A DNA stretch of 64,000 bases from Bacillota bacterium (lineage in GTDB: Bacteria; Bacillota; UBA4882; UBA8346), in the NCBI GenBank assembly GCA_023410535.1, contig JAEYPR010000031.1, positions 310,001-374,000 of the forward strand, given 5' to 3'. Every line of letters starts with the position of its first letter. The first letter of the stretch is position 1. Of the stretch, positions 8,467 through 16,238 are shown piece by piece. Below the pieces are notes generated by a model. The model was given only the letters and a program-made list of their open reading frames with translations. It ran no database searches and was not told the origin of the DNA. The translations under genes and the position numbers were made by a program.

Positions 8467-9266
8467 AACCATATCTGTCGGTTCTGAAATTGCGTTTTCT
8501 TAACGGCTTGCAGTACCGGATTGCCGCGGTGGCGGGAGTCGCCACCCAATTTTTTTGGGGTTTTATTTTCATCATGATCTACCGGGCTTTTTATCAAAAC
8601 GCCCAGGAAGCGCCGGCGTTCGTGTTACCGCAGTTGGTGACGTATATTTGGTTGCAACAAGCGTTTCTGGTCTTTATCATGTTATGGTTGCGCGATAACG
8701 AATTATTCAACTTGATTACCAGTGGGAACATTGCGTATGAACTCTGCCGCCCTTGCGGGATCTATCATTTTTGGTTTGCCAAACTATTGGCGCAGCGGTT
8801 AGTCGGGGCGATGCTACGTTGTGGTCCCATCCTATTGGTGGCGTTCTGCTTGCCGCCGCCGTACCGGATGGGTTGGCCGGCCGACGAATTGACGCTGCTC
8901 CTGTTCTTGATCACGCTGGGGCTTGGCGTGGTGGTCTTGGTCGCCATCTCCATGTTCATTTATATTTCGGTTTTTTATACCATGTCGCCGGTCGGTTCGA
9001 TGCTGTTGTTCAGTGTCACCGGAGAGTTTTTGGGCGGAATGGTGATCCCGGTACCGTTGATGCCGGATTGGTTGCAATGGATCGTTTACCGGTTGCCATT
9101 TCGTTTAGCCGCCGACTTGCCTTTTCGGATCTACAGCGGCAATATCGCTCCGCACGACGCGTTGCTGGGGATTGGCGTTCAAATTTTTTGGTTGACGATC
9201 TTGGTCGGCTGCGGCAAGTTCGCTATGAACCGAGCGTTACGCCGGGTTGTGGTGCAAGGAGGTTGA
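8463..9266 (+). CDS. ABC-2 family exporter permease (first)
   Basis: Membrane subunit of the exporter, 267 residues with about six helices. It belongs to the COG4587-like ABC-2 permeases that pair with a second permease of COG3694 type. An N-terminal part FLNGLQYRIAAVAGVATQFF precedes the first helix, and the C-terminal half contains PLMPDWLQWIVYRLPFRL, a typical ABC-2 loop. ATG 8463 overlaps the ATPase stop. The next permease starts 5 bp after its end, using the ribosome site inside its last codons. Confidence 0.88.
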   Translation: MKPYLSVLKLRFLNGLQYRIAAVAGVATQFFWGFIFIMIYRAFYQNAQEAPAFVLPQLVTYIWLQQAFLVFIMLWLRDNELFNLITSGNIAYELCRPCGIYHFWFAKLLAQRLVGAMLRCGPILLVAFCLPPPYRMGWPADELTLLLFLITLGLGVVVLVAISMFIYISVFYTMSPVGSMLLFSVTGEFLGGMVIPVPLMPDWLQWIVYRLPFRLAADLPFRIYSGNIAPHDALLGIGVQIFWLTILVGCGKFAMNRALRRVVVQGG

Positions 9267-9270
9267 GGTC

Positions 9271-10053
9271 GTGAAACTGTATCTCCGTTATTTATTGATG
9301 CTTTGCAAATCGCAGTTGCAATACCGGACTTCATTTTGGCTGCTTTCGTTTGGCCAATTTTTTGTTCCCTTTTTTGTCTTTGCCGGATTATACTTTTTGT
9401 TTCAACGTTTCGGTCAGATCCGGGGCTGGAGCTTTTTTGAGGTGGCGCTCTGTTTCGCCGTCATTCATATTGCCTTTGCCATCAGCGAATGCTTTGTGCG
9501 GGGTTTCGACAGTTTTTCGCATCTGATCGTTAACGGCGATTTTGACCGGATCTTGGTCCGGCCGCGCAGTACGGTGCTTCAGGTGCTGGGATCGCGGTTC
9601 GAATTTACCCGGATCGGCCGGTTAGCGCAGAGCACGGTGGTGTTGGGATGGTCGTTGGTAAATTTGCCGATTCACTGGAGTGTACTTAAGGTGGTTTTGC
9701 TTGGTATGATGATCGGGAGCGGCGTGTTTATCTTCGCCGGAATCTTTATTCTTGCGGCGACGCTTTGTTTTTGGACGGTGCAAGGATTGGAAGTCGCCAA
9801 TATTTTTACCGACGGTGGGCGGGAGATGGCCCAATATCCGCTGGACATTTATGAGAAATGGGTGACCCGGTTTTTTACGACGGTTATCCCGTTTGGTTGT
9901 GTTAATTACTTGCCGCTGCTGTTTCTGCTCGATAAAGTCGATGGCCATCGGATTCCATACTTTTTTGCGCCGTTAGCCGGGATCGTATCCATCATTCCCT
10001 GTCTTTGGGTTTGGAACTTTGGCGTGAAACACTACCGCTCCACCGGTTCGTAA
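9271..10053 (+). CDS. ABC-2 family exporter permease (second)
   Basis: Second membrane subunit, 260 residues with about six helices. GTG 9271 is chosen because AAGGAGG lies at 9256-9262; an in-frame TTG at 9247 would overlap the previous gene. It shows the COG3694-type pattern, including VNGDFDRILVRPRSTVLQVL after the second helix. It ends the three-gene exporter operon. A double hairpin follows at 10062-10113 and separates it from the convergent small-protein gene. Confidence 0.88.
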   Translation: MKLYLRYLLMLCKSQLQYRTSFWLLSFGQFFVPFFVFAGLYFLFQRFGQIRGWSFFEVALCFAVIHIAFAISECFVRGFDSFSHLIVNGDFDRILVRPRSTVLQVLGSRFEFTRIGRLAQSTVVLGWSLVNLPIHWSVLKVVLLGMMIGSGVFIFAGIFILAATLCFWTVQGLEVANIFTDGGREMAQYPLDIYEKWVTRFFTTVIPFGCVNYLPLLFLLDKVDGHRIPYFFAPLAGIVSIIPCLWVWNFGVKHYRSTGS

Positions 10054-10061
10054 AGGAAAAG

Positions 10062-10113
10062 GCAGCCGAAGCTGCCTAAAACGCTTTCGTATCGCGACGG
10101 CGTTTTGTTTTTT
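10062..10113. terminator. Double-hairpin terminator between convergent genes
   Basis: A first perfect stem AGGCAGC/GCTGCCT with a 4-nt loop is followed by AAAACGC/GCGTTTT and a T-rich run. It ends the exporter operon and may also serve the minus-strand small gene. Confidence 0.75.
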
Positions 10114-10429
10114 AGGTCAATAAGCTGAATGTTAAGGCTTTTAATACCTCAAGCTGGAAGATATCAAGCAGCGAATTGACCTGGGTCGGGGTGATCGATC
10201 CGGCTGTAATTGCTGAGGTGATGATATTCTCGGCCAAGTTGAGTAAATTAATGATCTGGGTCTTTTGGTCTGCTTGGATCGGAAGGGACGCAACCTGGGT
10301 TTTGATCAACTCAATGGTGCTAATCAGAGTGTTGCCGTAGGTTGCATTAAACGCACCGATGTTACCCAGTAATGCCGCTACCGATTGGGCCAGGTTTTCA
10401 ATGGCTAAGATAACCGAGGCTGTACTCAT
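10112..10429 (-). CDS. Small protein of unknown family (paralogue of the gene at 6818)
   Basis: No known family recognised. GGAGG ends 8 bp before ATG 10429, which is preferred to an in-frame GTG at 10438 that would sit on the ribosome site. The 105-residue product has few charged residues and is rich in Ile, Leu, Ala, Thr, Asn and Gln. It shares the core words QSVAAL-GN, TIE-IK-QV--LP and IIN-LN-AE-I with the protein at 6818 and ends at the equivalent FSLLT, so it lacks the cysteine tail. It is transcribed toward the ABC-2 operon; the two paralogues therefore flank that operon and point inward. No signal peptide or membrane helix is seen. Confidence 0.8.
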   Translation of the reverse strand: MSTASVILAIENLAQSVAALLGNIGAFNATYGNTLISTIELIKTQVASLPIQADQKTQIINLLNLAENIITSAITAGSITPTQVNSLLDIFQLEVLKALTFSLLT

Positions 10430-10665
10430 CTTCTTCACCTCCAGTCCATCATATGAAATGAAACTGTTGCTGAACCGGGTAAAGTAACTGAAAATGAGAA
10501 GCGACCAAAAAAATACTCTTTTTAATACATTCTCGAAGAATTACGCGATACTCCTGTTTCAAAAATCATGCCAAACCGAGGGAGTTTGGATGGAAGTTGA
10601 AATAGATTATCGAGTAATCATCCCCGTACTCAAAGCGAGTTGCGTACGATATTGCTGGGAACGAT

Positions 10666-11463
10666 TTACCGGAGAGGCCTTTTTAAAGGACATTCCATTG
10701 GATCCTCAACCGGATCATGAAACCATGTTCCGTCGGCCGGGACAAACACCCGCTCGGCCAGATGATGGGTTTGAATCAGCCGGCCCAGTTCCGCCCGGGA
10801 TAAACGGCAATGGTTCCAAGCCTCCATATGGATTACGCAGAGTTTGGCCTGGGGGACCGCTTGGGTTACTTGCAGTAGGTCCGGCCAGCCCATGGTGATA
10901 GGATCCCCTTCGTGGAATTGCGCGTTTCCGGCGAAAGCCAGCACGAGGTCGGGTTGGTGGGTTTTTAACGCTTCGGCTACTTCCGGGCAGAAAACCGTAT
11001 CTCCGGTAATATAGAGGGTTGGTTCACCGGGAGCGGTAAGCACAAACCCCGAAACCGGAGCCATCCGGGCGCCGATGGCGCCGGTGCCGTGTTGACCTCC
11101 GGTACGATGGAGCGTGATGCCTTGCCATTGGATGGCTGATGGGACCGGCCGGACGTCACTGAAACCGGCGTCGGTGATCTTTGCGGTATCCTGCGGTTGA
11201 CAAAACAATGGCAAATGTTTGGGCAACAACTCCTGCGCCCGGTTGTCGAAGTGGTCGCGGTGGGTATGGGTGACGATCACGGCGTCAAGCGCTTGAAGCA
11301 AGTTGTTGGTTTCCGGCAAGCCGACCAGCGGGTTGGGCGACGGATTAGGGACGTTGGGGATCGGCTCCAGCGCTCCGGCAGGGCTGAACATGGGGTCCAG
11401 TATCAGCTGCTGGCCGTTGACAACAATGACACAGGTGGCATGACGCAATAACCGAATCTTCAT
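10666..11463 (-). CDS. Metallo-beta-lactamase-fold hydrolase (UlaG-like)
   Basis: Probable metal-dependent hydrolase in the cytoplasm; substrate unknown. The 265-residue protein starts MKIRLLRHATCVI, typical of the UlaG-like MBL-fold group. The metal-binding motif THTHRDHFD is near residue 86, followed by a GGQHGTG turn, YITGDT (metal-bridging Asp) and a late His in LCVIHMEAWNH. AAAGGAGG lies 8 bp before ATG 11463. It is divergent from the Lrp-type regulator at 11601, which may control it. The 236 bp downstream, up to the small gene's start, hold no supported feature. Confidence 0.85.
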   Translation of the reverse strand: MKIRLLRHATCVIVVNGQQLILDPMFSPAGALEPIPNVPNPSPNPLVGLPETNNLLQALDAVIVTHTHRDHFDNRAQELLPKHLPLFCQPQDTAKITDAGFSDVRPVPSAIQWQGITLHRTGGQHGTGAIGARMAPVSGFVLTAPGEPTLYITGDTVFCPEVAEALKTHQPDLVLAFAGNAQFHEGDPITMGWPDLLQVTQAVPQAKLCVIHMEAWNHCRLSRAELGRLIQTHHLAERVFVPADGTWFHDPVEDPMECPLKRPLR

Positions 11464-11600
11464 GATTTATTCCTCCTTTAAATCCTGATATACTAAAAGC
11501 AGAATAATGGAATGGGATAACTTCATTATAACGAAGATTGAAAGCGGCCGCGCAAGTCTTAGCCGGAAACCGCTTTCACGATGAAAGGAAAACGCCGTCC

Positions 11601-12014
11601 ATGCTCGATCCGACCGACCATCAAATCTTAGCAGTTTTAACCAAAAACGCCCGGCTGCAATGGCGGGAAATCGGCGAGCAGGTCCATTTGACCGGACAAG
11701 CCGTGGCCAACCGAATTCGCCGTCTGGAAGCGCTGGGAGTGATCAAACATTATACAGTGGCGCTCGATCATCAAAAGTTAGCGAAGACTGTCACAGCCTA
11801 TGTAACAGTCTTTATGAAAACCACCGATCATGCTTCGTTTCACCAATTCATCGGGGCGCAAGACGTGATCATTGCCGCCGATCGCATCAGCGGAGAGGGC
11901 TGTTATCTTCTTAAAGTTGTCGTCGCTTCCAATGACGAGTTGAACGGCTTTTTAAACCGTTTGCTGCAGTTCGGGAACTACCGAGTCAACCTGTCGATCG
12001 GAACGTTAAAATAA
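11601..12014 (+). CDS. Lrp/AsnC-family transcriptional regulator
   Basis: DNA-binding regulator of the feast/famine family, usually responding to amino acids. The 137-residue product has an N-terminal winged helix (about 4-60, with LDPTDHQILAVLTKNARLQW and GQAVANRIRRLEALGVI). An alpha/beta ligand domain containing ISGEGCYLLKVVV follows. ATG 11601 matches the usual family start; an upstream TTG at 11538 would add an unrelated leader. AAAGGA lies about 11 bp upstream, a weak site. It is divergent from the metallo-hydrolase gene. Confidence 0.88.
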   Translation: MLDPTDHQILAVLTKNARLQWREIGEQVHLTGQAVANRIRRLEALGVIKHYTVALDHQKLAKTVTAYVTVFMKTTDHASFHQFIGAQDVIIAADRISGEGCYLLKVVVASNDELNGFLNRLLQFGNYRVNLSIGTLK

Positions 12015-12061
12015 TCTCCACCAAATCTCCACAACTTCTTGATATTCCATCCACATCCCTT

Positions 12062-12070
12062 TGTTATGAT
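12062..12070 (+). promoter_or_regulatory. Extended -10 promoter candidate for the structured RNA
   Basis: TGTTATGAT gives a TG-N-TATGAT extended -10. TTGATA at 12039-12044 is 20 bp away, longer than ideal. Transcription would start near 12077. Confidence 0.4.
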
Positions 12071-12076
12071 CGTTCC

Positions 12077-12342
12077 AACGAGAGCAAAACTTTTCATTCT
12101 TAAACTTACCTCCCTTTTTATCGTATTGTTCTTGGGTTTCCTGGCGAAGTCATCCAGGTAGTCGTCCACACTAGCAACCGCTCGCTTAAGCGATGTCAGA
12201 AGATGCGGAGTGAACGACTAGACTTTGATACATTCGGAAGCGACAAGAACCTACGTTAGCACCGCTTTCCGGTTCAACCTCCTCCGGGAAAGCGGGAATA
12301 GGCGTGCCGTCCGTTGTTTAGGCAATGGGCGGTTCGTTTTTT
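12077..12342 (+). ncRNA. Candidate structured non-coding RNA of unknown family
   Basis: The 480 bp between the Lrp gene and the HAD phosphatase contain no coding frame but dense complementary helices. CCTGG/CCAGG (12140-12144 with 12154-12158) is directly stacked on TAGTCGT-CAC/GTG-ACGACTA (12159-12169 with 12210-12220, one mismatch). Inside that lie CCGC/GCGG and the palindrome TCGCTTAAGCGA (12182-12193). A further stem CCGCTTTCC/GGAAAGCGG (12262-12270 with 12287-12295) follows. The segment ends in a terminator, CCGTCCGTTG/CAATGGGCGG (12307-12316 with 12323-12332), with six T. The boundaries and plus orientation come from the extended -10 upstream and this terminator. I could not match it to 6S, SRP, tmRNA or RNase P patterns. 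Confidence 0.55.
12307..12342 (+). terminator. Rho-independent terminator of the structured RNA
   Basis: Ten-bp stem with two G-T pairs, 6-nt loop and TTTTTT at 12337-12342. Confidence 0.75.
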
Positions 12343-12494
12343 AATATTCGCTTAAAGCTGGTCAGATTGACTAGGAAGTTGGGAAAAAACCCTTTATAAT
12401 ATTAATGTCGCACGAAAATCGACGTTTACTGATTGCGACATATTGAAATGTTTAAACAAACGCGATTGGTTTGATAACCAAAAGGAGCTTTGCG

Positions 12495-13331
12495 ATGACG
12501 GGACGTTTCAGTAATATTATGTTGGTTTCGGATCTTGACGGCACATTGCTTGACAAACAATCGCGCGTTAGTCCGAAGAATCAGGCGGCGTTGGAATATT
12601 TTGTGGAAAACGGCGGAGTATTCGCCATCGCCACCGGACGGAACGAGCATTCCGCCGGTCAATACCGGTCGGTTCTACCGATGAACGCGCCGGCGATTCT
12701 TTATAACGGAGCGGTCATCTATGATTTCGCGACCCAAACCAATTTAATGACGATCGGTTTGCCAAATGAAACGCAACAAGTGGTCAGGGAATTGATGGTC
12801 CATTGTCCGGAGATCGGGATTCAGATTTACCAGAGCGGTGAAACCCGCTTTATCCAGCATAATCAAAGAACCGTCAACGAACGGGAACTGCTCGGCTGGC
12901 CGGTTGAAACGGTCGCGATTGAGCAGGTTGCATTGCCTTGGGTCAAGGTGTTGTTAATTGGGGAACCGGAACAGTTGGCAGTGGCCGAGACATTTTTGAA
13001 ACATCAACCGCAGTCCTTCCGAATGGTTTATTCGGAGCGTTATTACTTGGAACTGCTGCCGCTCGGCGTCTCCAAAGGCCAAGCCTTGCAAGAACTGGCG
13101 AAGTTGGTTGGTGGGACGTCCCGGAAGACGGTGGCAATGGGTGATAACCAAAACGATCTCGAAATGATCGCCATGGCAGATCTCGGTATCGCCGTGGCCA
13201 ACGCGCATCCGGAGGTCAAACAAGCCGCCAAATTTTGTTGCGGCTATCATTACGCCGACGCCGTGGCCGAAGTGGTGCAGTTGATTGAGACATGGTTACA
13301 TGAGGGAAATCCGCAATTAGCGGTCGGTTAA
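12495..13331 (+). CDS. Cof-type HAD-superfamily phosphatase
   Basis: Cytoplasmic phosphatase of the Cof/YidA group, acting on sugar phosphates or related small molecules; exact substrate unknown. The 278-residue protein has HAD motif I SDLDGTLLD (nucleophile and acid Asp) near residue 12, motif II ATGR and motif III Lys in GVSKGQALQEL. Motif IV is GDNQNDLEMI, and a C2-type cap lies in the middle. AAAGGAG at 12480-12486 sets ATG 12495. A terminator follows at 13360. Confidence 0.9.
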   Translation: MTGRFSNIMLVSDLDGTLLDKQSRVSPKNQAALEYFVENGGVFAIATGRNEHSAGQYRSVLPMNAPAILYNGAVIYDFATQTNLMTIGLPNETQQVVRELMVHCPEIGIQIYQSGETRFIQHNQRTVNERELLGWPVETVAIEQVALPWVKVLLIGEPEQLAVAETFLKHQPQSFRMVYSERYYLELLPLGVSKGQALQELAKLVGGTSRKTVAMGDNQNDLEMIAMADLGIAVANAHPEVKQAAKFCCGYHYADAVAEVVQLIETWLHEGNPQLAVG

Positions 13332-13359
13332 ACCCCAAGAAAGAGAATATGAACCAATC

Positions 13360-13390
13360 CCACGCTCCAATGAGGGTGGGATTTTTTTAT
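13360..13390 (+). terminator. Rho-independent terminator after the HAD phosphatase gene
   Basis: CCCACGCTC and GAGGGTGGG pair with one mismatch around a CAAT loop; seven T follow. Confidence 0.75.
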
Positions 13391-13443
13391 TTTCTAAATC
13401 AACAAATTGTAAACGGAAAAGGAATTGATTAATCCCTGTCGAA

Positions 13444-13467
13444 ATTTATGAAAATGTTTTCATAAAT
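13444..13467. promoter_or_regulatory. 24-bp perfect palindrome, probable LacI-family operator
   Basis: The core TTATGAAAATGTTTTCATAA (13446-13465) extends by two paired bases on each side. TGAAAA-TTTTCA half sites are typical of LacI-family operators, although the centre is TG rather than the usual CG. It lies 75 bp before the LacI-type gene. A shorter dyad, TGAAA-atcc-TTTCA, is at 13516-13529. Confidence 0.7.
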
Positions 13468-13542
13468 AAACATTTCGAGAGAAAATTTTACATTGTAAAA
13501 ACTGCAGATGGAATGTGAAAATCCTTTCATATCGGAGGATTC

Positions 13543-14565
13543 ATGGCTAACATAAAAGATGTTGCAAAATTAGCCAATTCGTCCATAACTACTGTTTCGC
13601 GGGTGATTAACAATACCGGGTATGTTAAACAAGCGACCCGCGCCAAGATTCTTGAAGCCATCAAGACGTTGAACTATAAACCGTTGGAACGCAGCGAGTT
13701 TTCTGGCAGCCGGACCATCGGGCTGATCGTTCCCAATATTGAAAATCCTTTTTTCGGGAAGATGGCGCGTTATTTGAACCACGCGGCGAATGCTTTTGGA
13801 TATGACATTTTGTTGTGCAATGTTGAGGGAACGGCCAATCATGCCGATGACAGTTTATTTGAACGGCTGGGCAACCGGGTGGACGGTCTGATCTACGCTT
13901 CATCCCATCGCAGTATGGAGGTTATTCAGGCGGCCCAGCGCCGCAACCTTCCGATGGTCGTGTTGGACCGGGAAAGTAAAAACGCCAAGATCAACTCGGT
14001 GACCATTAATAACAATTATGGCGCTTTTATCGCCACCGAATACCTGATCAAACTGGGCCATGAGCGAATCGCCTACATCGGAGGCGCCGTTAATATGGAG
14101 ATCTCGGTGCGGCGGAAGGAAGGATACCTCCGGGCGCTGCAGGAATATGGGATACCGGTTGCCGGACGCTATATTTGTTATGGCGACTATACGCTGCAAA
14201 GCGGTTTTGAATGCATGGGGCGATTGCTCAAGGAACATCCGGAGATCACCGCGGTGATTGCCGCCAATGATTTGATGGCGATCGGGGCGGTGCAACAACT
14301 GCACAAGGTTGGATTACATGTGGCCGAGGATATTTCGGTAATCGGCTTTGACAATATTGAATTGGCGGTGAATATCGATCCGGCGTTGACGACGGTCGAA
14401 TATCCGATGGAACAGATGAGCGAACGGGTGATCAGCCTGATCCTCCGCCAGATCAAGCAAGAGGAATATCCGACCGAAGCCGTGACGCTCTTTCCGAAAC
14501 TGGTGATCCGGGAAAGTTGCGCTCCCGTCGCCCATCACTGCCAACGGAAAGAAGGTTTGTTATGA
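13543..14565 (+). CDS. LacI-family transcriptional regulator
   Basis: Ligand-responsive repressor, probably controlling the downstream ABC importer and its own synthesis. The 340-residue protein has an N-terminal LacI helix-turn-helix (residues 2-25, IKDVAKLANSSITTVSRVIN). A periplasmic-binding-protein-like domain follows from about residue 60, with TIGLIVPNIENPFF, YLIKLGHERIAYIGG and DISVIGFDN. Ribosome site GGAGG precedes ATG 13543. The stop overlaps the first permease start (ATGA). Upstream palindromes (13444-13467, 13516-13529) suggest autoregulation. Given the linked adenine deaminase and nucleoside phosphorylase, the effector may be a purine or nucleoside; this is inference. Confidence 0.92.
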   Translation: MANIKDVAKLANSSITTVSRVINNTGYVKQATRAKILEAIKTLNYKPLERSEFSGSRTIGLIVPNIENPFFGKMARYLNHAANAFGYDILLCNVEGTANHADDSLFERLGNRVDGLIYASSHRSMEVIQAAQRRNLPMVVLDRESKNAKINSVTINNNYGAFIATEYLIKLGHERIAYIGGAVNMEISVRRKEGYLRALQEYGIPVAGRYICYGDYTLQSGFECMGRLLKEHPEITAVIAANDLMAIGAVQQLHKVGLHVAEDISVIGFDNIELAVNIDPALTTVEYPMEQMSERVISLILRQIKQEEYPTEAVTLFPKLVIRESCAPVAHHCQRKEGLL

Positions 14566-15398
14566 AATTTAAGTCTGCGCACTTTTTGTTATTAATCCCG
14601 GGGCTGATGATTATCGCCTTATTCTTAATCCTGCCATTGTTCGCGACAGTGGTTCCAACGTTGCAGGAAACCGGAAAAGGTTGGACGCTCGCCAATTACA
14701 TCAGCTTTTTCAGTGACGGTTATTATCTCAAAATCTACTGGCGGACCTTAAATTTGTCGTTGATCGCCACCGCGATTTCGGTGGTTTTAGGATTTCCCAC
14801 CGCCTATTATATCTCCAAAACCGCCTCCAACCGGAAAGGGATCTATACCATTTTAGCGGTTTTCCCGTTGTTGACCAGCCCGGTAGTGCGCAGCTTCAGT
14901 TGGATCGTGGTATTGGGTAAGTTCGGAATTGTCAATAACACGTTGATGGCCTTGAAGTTGATTGAAGAACCGCTTAAGTTGCTCTATAACGAGTTTGCGA
15001 TCGTCATCGGACTGGTTAATCTCTTTTTACCCCTAATGATCATGTCCCTAATCGGGGTGATGGAGAACATCGATCACCATCTGGTGGAAGCGGCCGAGAG
15101 TTTGGGAGCCTCGAAGATCAAATCCTTTCTGAAAGTGGTCTTCCCGTTGAGCGTTCCCGGCCTGATCGTCGGGTGCATTTTGGTTTTTACCGGAAGTTTT
15201 ACTGCCTATACTACCCCGCAGTTGTTGGGTGGGAATAAATCCAAAGTGTTGGCGACGTTGATTTATCAAAACGCGATGACCCTATCGGACTGGAACGGCG
15301 CGGCGGTGATCGCGACTATCATGATTGTCACAACCATCGCGATTAGCGGCATCATCAATCAATTGACCCTCCGGCTGCAAGGGAAAGGTGGAGTCTGA
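14562..15398 (+). CDS. PotB-type ABC importer permease
   Basis: Inner-membrane subunit of a polyamine/opine-type importer. The 278-residue protein has six helices and the binding-protein-dependent permease loop EAAESLGASKIKSFLKVVFP. ATG 14562 overlaps the LacI-type stop, and the next permease starts on its last base, so LacI, both permeases and likely the rest are one operon. The PotABCD group imports polyamines, Fe3+, phosphonates or other small anions; substrate here is open. Confidence 0.9.
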   Translation: MKFKSAHFLLLIPGLMIIALFLILPLFATVVPTLQETGKGWTLANYISFFSDGYYLKIYWRTLNLSLIATAISVVLGFPTAYYISKTASNRKGIYTILAVFPLLTSPVVRSFSWIVVLGKFGIVNNTLMALKLIEEPLKLLYNEFAIVIGLVNLFLPLMIMSLIGVMENIDHHLVEAAESLGASKIKSFLKVVFPLSVPGLIVGCILVFTGSFTAYTTPQLLGGNKSKVLATLIYQNAMTLSDWNGAAVIATIMIVTTIAISGIINQLTLRLQGKGGV

Positions 15399-16177
15399 TG
15401 AAAAATCGGTGGCTGGCGGTATTTACATCCCTCGTCTATGCGTTTTTGTTATTTCCGTTGGTGATTATCACCATTACCGGTTTTGGGAAAGACAACTATT
15501 TGAAATTTCCGCCCAGCGGGTTTTCGTTCCATTGGGTCGCCAATATCTTTCAGGTCGAGATGTTTATGAAGACCTTCAAAATCAGCCTGGAGATTGCGGC
15601 GCTCGGAACCTTGCTGGCGTTTTCAGTGGGTATGCCGGCGGCATATGTGTTAAGCCGTTATCACTTCGCCGGTAAGACCGCTTTGAAGTCGTTATTTATG
15701 TCCCCGGTGATCGTGCCGGGAATCGTCTTCGGGTTTGCGCTGTTGAAACTGTTAATCATCCAGATTGGTCTGCCGGTGTACACCAGTCTTTTGCTCGGCC
15801 ATACCATCGTCATCCTGCCGTATATTATCCGGGTGATGTCGGCGAGCCTTGACAATCTGGACTATTCGATCGAAGAGTGCGCCATCTCGCTTGGCGCCAG
15901 TCCGGTCCGGGCGTTCTTCGCGGTGGTGATTCCCAATATCACTTCCGGAGTAATTGCCGCCTTCATTTTGGCATTCATTAATTCGTTCAACAACGTGCCC
16001 ATCTCGGTCTTTCTGACTGGCCCGGGCCTAAGCACTTTGCCGATTCAGATGATGAGTTACGTCGAGTATTATTACGATCCGACCATTGCGGCGTTGTCGG
16101 TATTGTTGATGGCGATGACCGCCGCGTTGATGTTGGTAGTGGAGAAAACCCTGGGACTGGGGATCGTGGTTAAGTGA
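15398..16177 (+). CDS. PotC-type ABC importer permease
   Basis: Second membrane subunit, 259 residues with six helices. It has the inner-membrane signature EECAISLGASPVRAFFAVV, which docks to the ATPase. The start ATG 15398 overlaps the previous stop by one base. A 61-bp gap with GGGAGG leads to the ATPase gene. Confidence 0.9.
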   Translation: MKNRWLAVFTSLVYAFLLFPLVIITITGFGKDNYLKFPPSGFSFHWVANIFQVEMFMKTFKISLEIAALGTLLAFSVGMPAAYVLSRYHFAGKTALKSLFMSPVIVPGIVFGFALLKLLIIQIGLPVYTSLLLGHTIVILPYIIRVMSASLDNLDYSIEECAISLGASPVRAFFAVVIPNITSGVIAAFILAFINSFNNVPISVFLTGPGLSTLPIQMMSYVEYYYDPTIAALSVLLMAMTAALMLVVEKTLGLGIVVK

Positions 16178-16238
16178 GCAAATTCAGCCAAGGGTCCAGC
16201 GTTGTTAGCATGTTGATTTGATTTTGGGAGGCCATTGA

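Noticed and set aside
10494..10898. Plus-strand frame of 134 codons
   Set aside because: Most of it is antisense to the metallo-hydrolase gene; composition is Pro/Gly rich and no good ribosome site is present.
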